Shown piece by piece: positions 22,074-22,662 of a stretch of 22,662 nt of DNA. The notes under the pieces were generated by a model. That model was given only the letters and a program-made list of their open reading frames with translations. It was not told the DNA's origin and made no database searches. The stretch covers positions 12,377 through 35,038 of the forward strand of contig DZCR01000012.1 of the NCBI GenBank assembly GCA_022736495.1, written 5' to 3'. Within the stretch, counting starts at the first letter, position 1. Every line of letters begins with the position of its first letter. A program made the position numbers and the translations under genes. The DNA comes from Desulfobacca acetoxidans (GTDB lineage: Bacteria > Desulfobacterota > Desulfobaccia > Desulfobaccales > 0-14-0-80-60-11).

Positions 22074-22662
22074 CTATTTTCCGGCCACGAGTGAAATTAT
22101 TCTTTTACCGGTATACTCTGCCACGTCCGCCAGGCCGTCGAGGGGCATAAAATCGGGGGCGTTGGCGGCAAAGAGGCAGGTTACCGAAGCCGGGAACTCT
22201 TCATCCGGCAGATGAAAAATGTAGTACAGCGGCACCCGCGGCAAGGGGCATAAGGTAAAGGAAAAGTCGCCGCTGGGCGGATCAGCATTGATCCGGCCGG
22301 AAAAGACCGCAGCCAGTCTCTCCTGATGTTGGTGGATGGCGGTTACCCAGCGCACAAAGGGCTGCTCGCTATTGGCGGCGAAGGCACCCTGGTAGGGCAT
22401 GCTGTTGGGCAATTCTCTGAAAGACCTTAAAGAATCAAGGTCCACCGGCAAATCCGGCACCAAGCTGGCATAAAGGGCGATCAGCAGGCCCTCTGGGCCG
22501 GTGGCGGGGGCGCCAGCCAGGGTGATCTCTTCCCCGGCCAGGAGACATTCTTCACCGAAGGCCTGAAAATGCAGGCCGGCCGCGGTGGGTTCGGCCGGCA
22601 GACAGGCGGCCAGCACTGCCGGCGTTCTGGCCCAGGCCTTCTGGAGATAATCATTGCGAATG
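22074..22662 (-). CDS. DUF3786-like protein, N-terminus beyond the right edge
   Basis: The only reverse-strand gene. The frame stays open to the right edge, so the start is missing; the visible 195 residues include the stop. The pattern (GPEGLLIALYASLVPDL ... LRSFRELPNSMPYQGAF ... FSFTLCPLPRVPLYYIFHLPDEEFPASVTCLFAANAPDFMPLDGL) matches my recollection of the DUF3786 family, common in Desulfobacterota and some acetogens and often near anaerobic metabolism genes; its function is not established. There is no signal peptide or membrane span in the visible part. A GTG at 22616 could be mistaken for a start, but the frame continues upstream with a similar composition (IRNDYLQKAWARTPA). Confidence 0.65.
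   Translation of the reverse strand, partial: IRNDYLQKAWARTPAVLAACLPAEPTAAGLHFQAFGEECLLAGEEITLAGAPATGPEGLLIALYASLVPDLPVDLDSLRSFRELPNSMPYQGAFAANSEQPFVRWVTAIHQHQERLAAVFSGRINADPPSGDFSFTLCPLPRVPLYYIFHLPDEEFPASVTCLFAANAPDFMPLDGLADVAEYTGKRIISLVAGK

Noticed and set aside
1..22662. tRNA, rRNA, CRISPR array, phage or toxin-antitoxin genes
   Set aside because: No cloverleaf-like sequence, regularly spaced repeats or recognisable proteins of these kinds were seen on either strand.

Overview
The window looks like a catabolic island from an anaerobic, GC-rich bacterium, most likely a member of the Desulfobacterota (sulfate reducer or syntroph of the Desulfobacca/Syntrophobacterales type). That placement is inference. 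It rests on the fused B12 mutase IcmF, acyl-CoA dehydrogenases with EtfBA and a membrane ETF:quinone oxidoreductase in one run, a DUF3786-like gene at the right edge, and the general character of the proteins. No rRNA, tRNA or CRISPR was seen. Every recognisable gene is on the + strand except the last one.

Left part (1-5403): the 3' part of a non-decarboxylating thiolase, then a small zinc-ribbon/OB-fold partner (DUF35 type), a 3-hydroxyacyl-CoA dehydrogenase, and two consecutive family III CoA-transferases. The thiolase plus zinc-ribbon pair and the paired CoA-transferases recall BbsB/BbsA and BbsE/BbsF of the benzylsuccinate pathway. A 200-bp MITE-like element with near-perfect 24-bp inverted ends, and then a hairpin-rich leader, separate the dehydrogenase from the CoA-transferases.

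Middle part (5404-8946): a decayed IS630-family transposase, a 63-residue protein, a tryptophan-rich multi-span membrane protein built from repeated units that I cannot assign to a family, an alpha-methylacyl-CoA racemase-like family III protein, and a REP-like palindrome.

Right part (8947-22007): acyl-CoA dehydrogenase, IcmF, a second acyl-CoA dehydrogenase, a GNAT acetyltransferase, acetyl-CoA acetyltransferase, a second related GNAT, enoyl-CoA hydratase, etfB, etfA and a membrane Fe-S/CCG-domain ETF:quinone oxidoreductase. A strong intrinsic terminator follows, and then a convergent DUF3786-like gene cut by the right edge.

Together with hbd on the left, the window encodes every step from isobutyryl-CoA (mutase) through butyryl-CoA, crotonyl-CoA, 3-hydroxybutyryl-CoA and acetoacetyl-CoA to acetyl-CoA. 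It also encodes the route of the electrons to the quinone pool. Substrate activation would be by CoA transfer, since no acyl-CoA ligase is present. The least explained parts are the Trp-rich repeat membrane protein, the role of the Bbs-like genes beside an isobutyryl-CoA mutase, the two GNATs inside the operon, and the structured element between hbd and the CoA-transferases.
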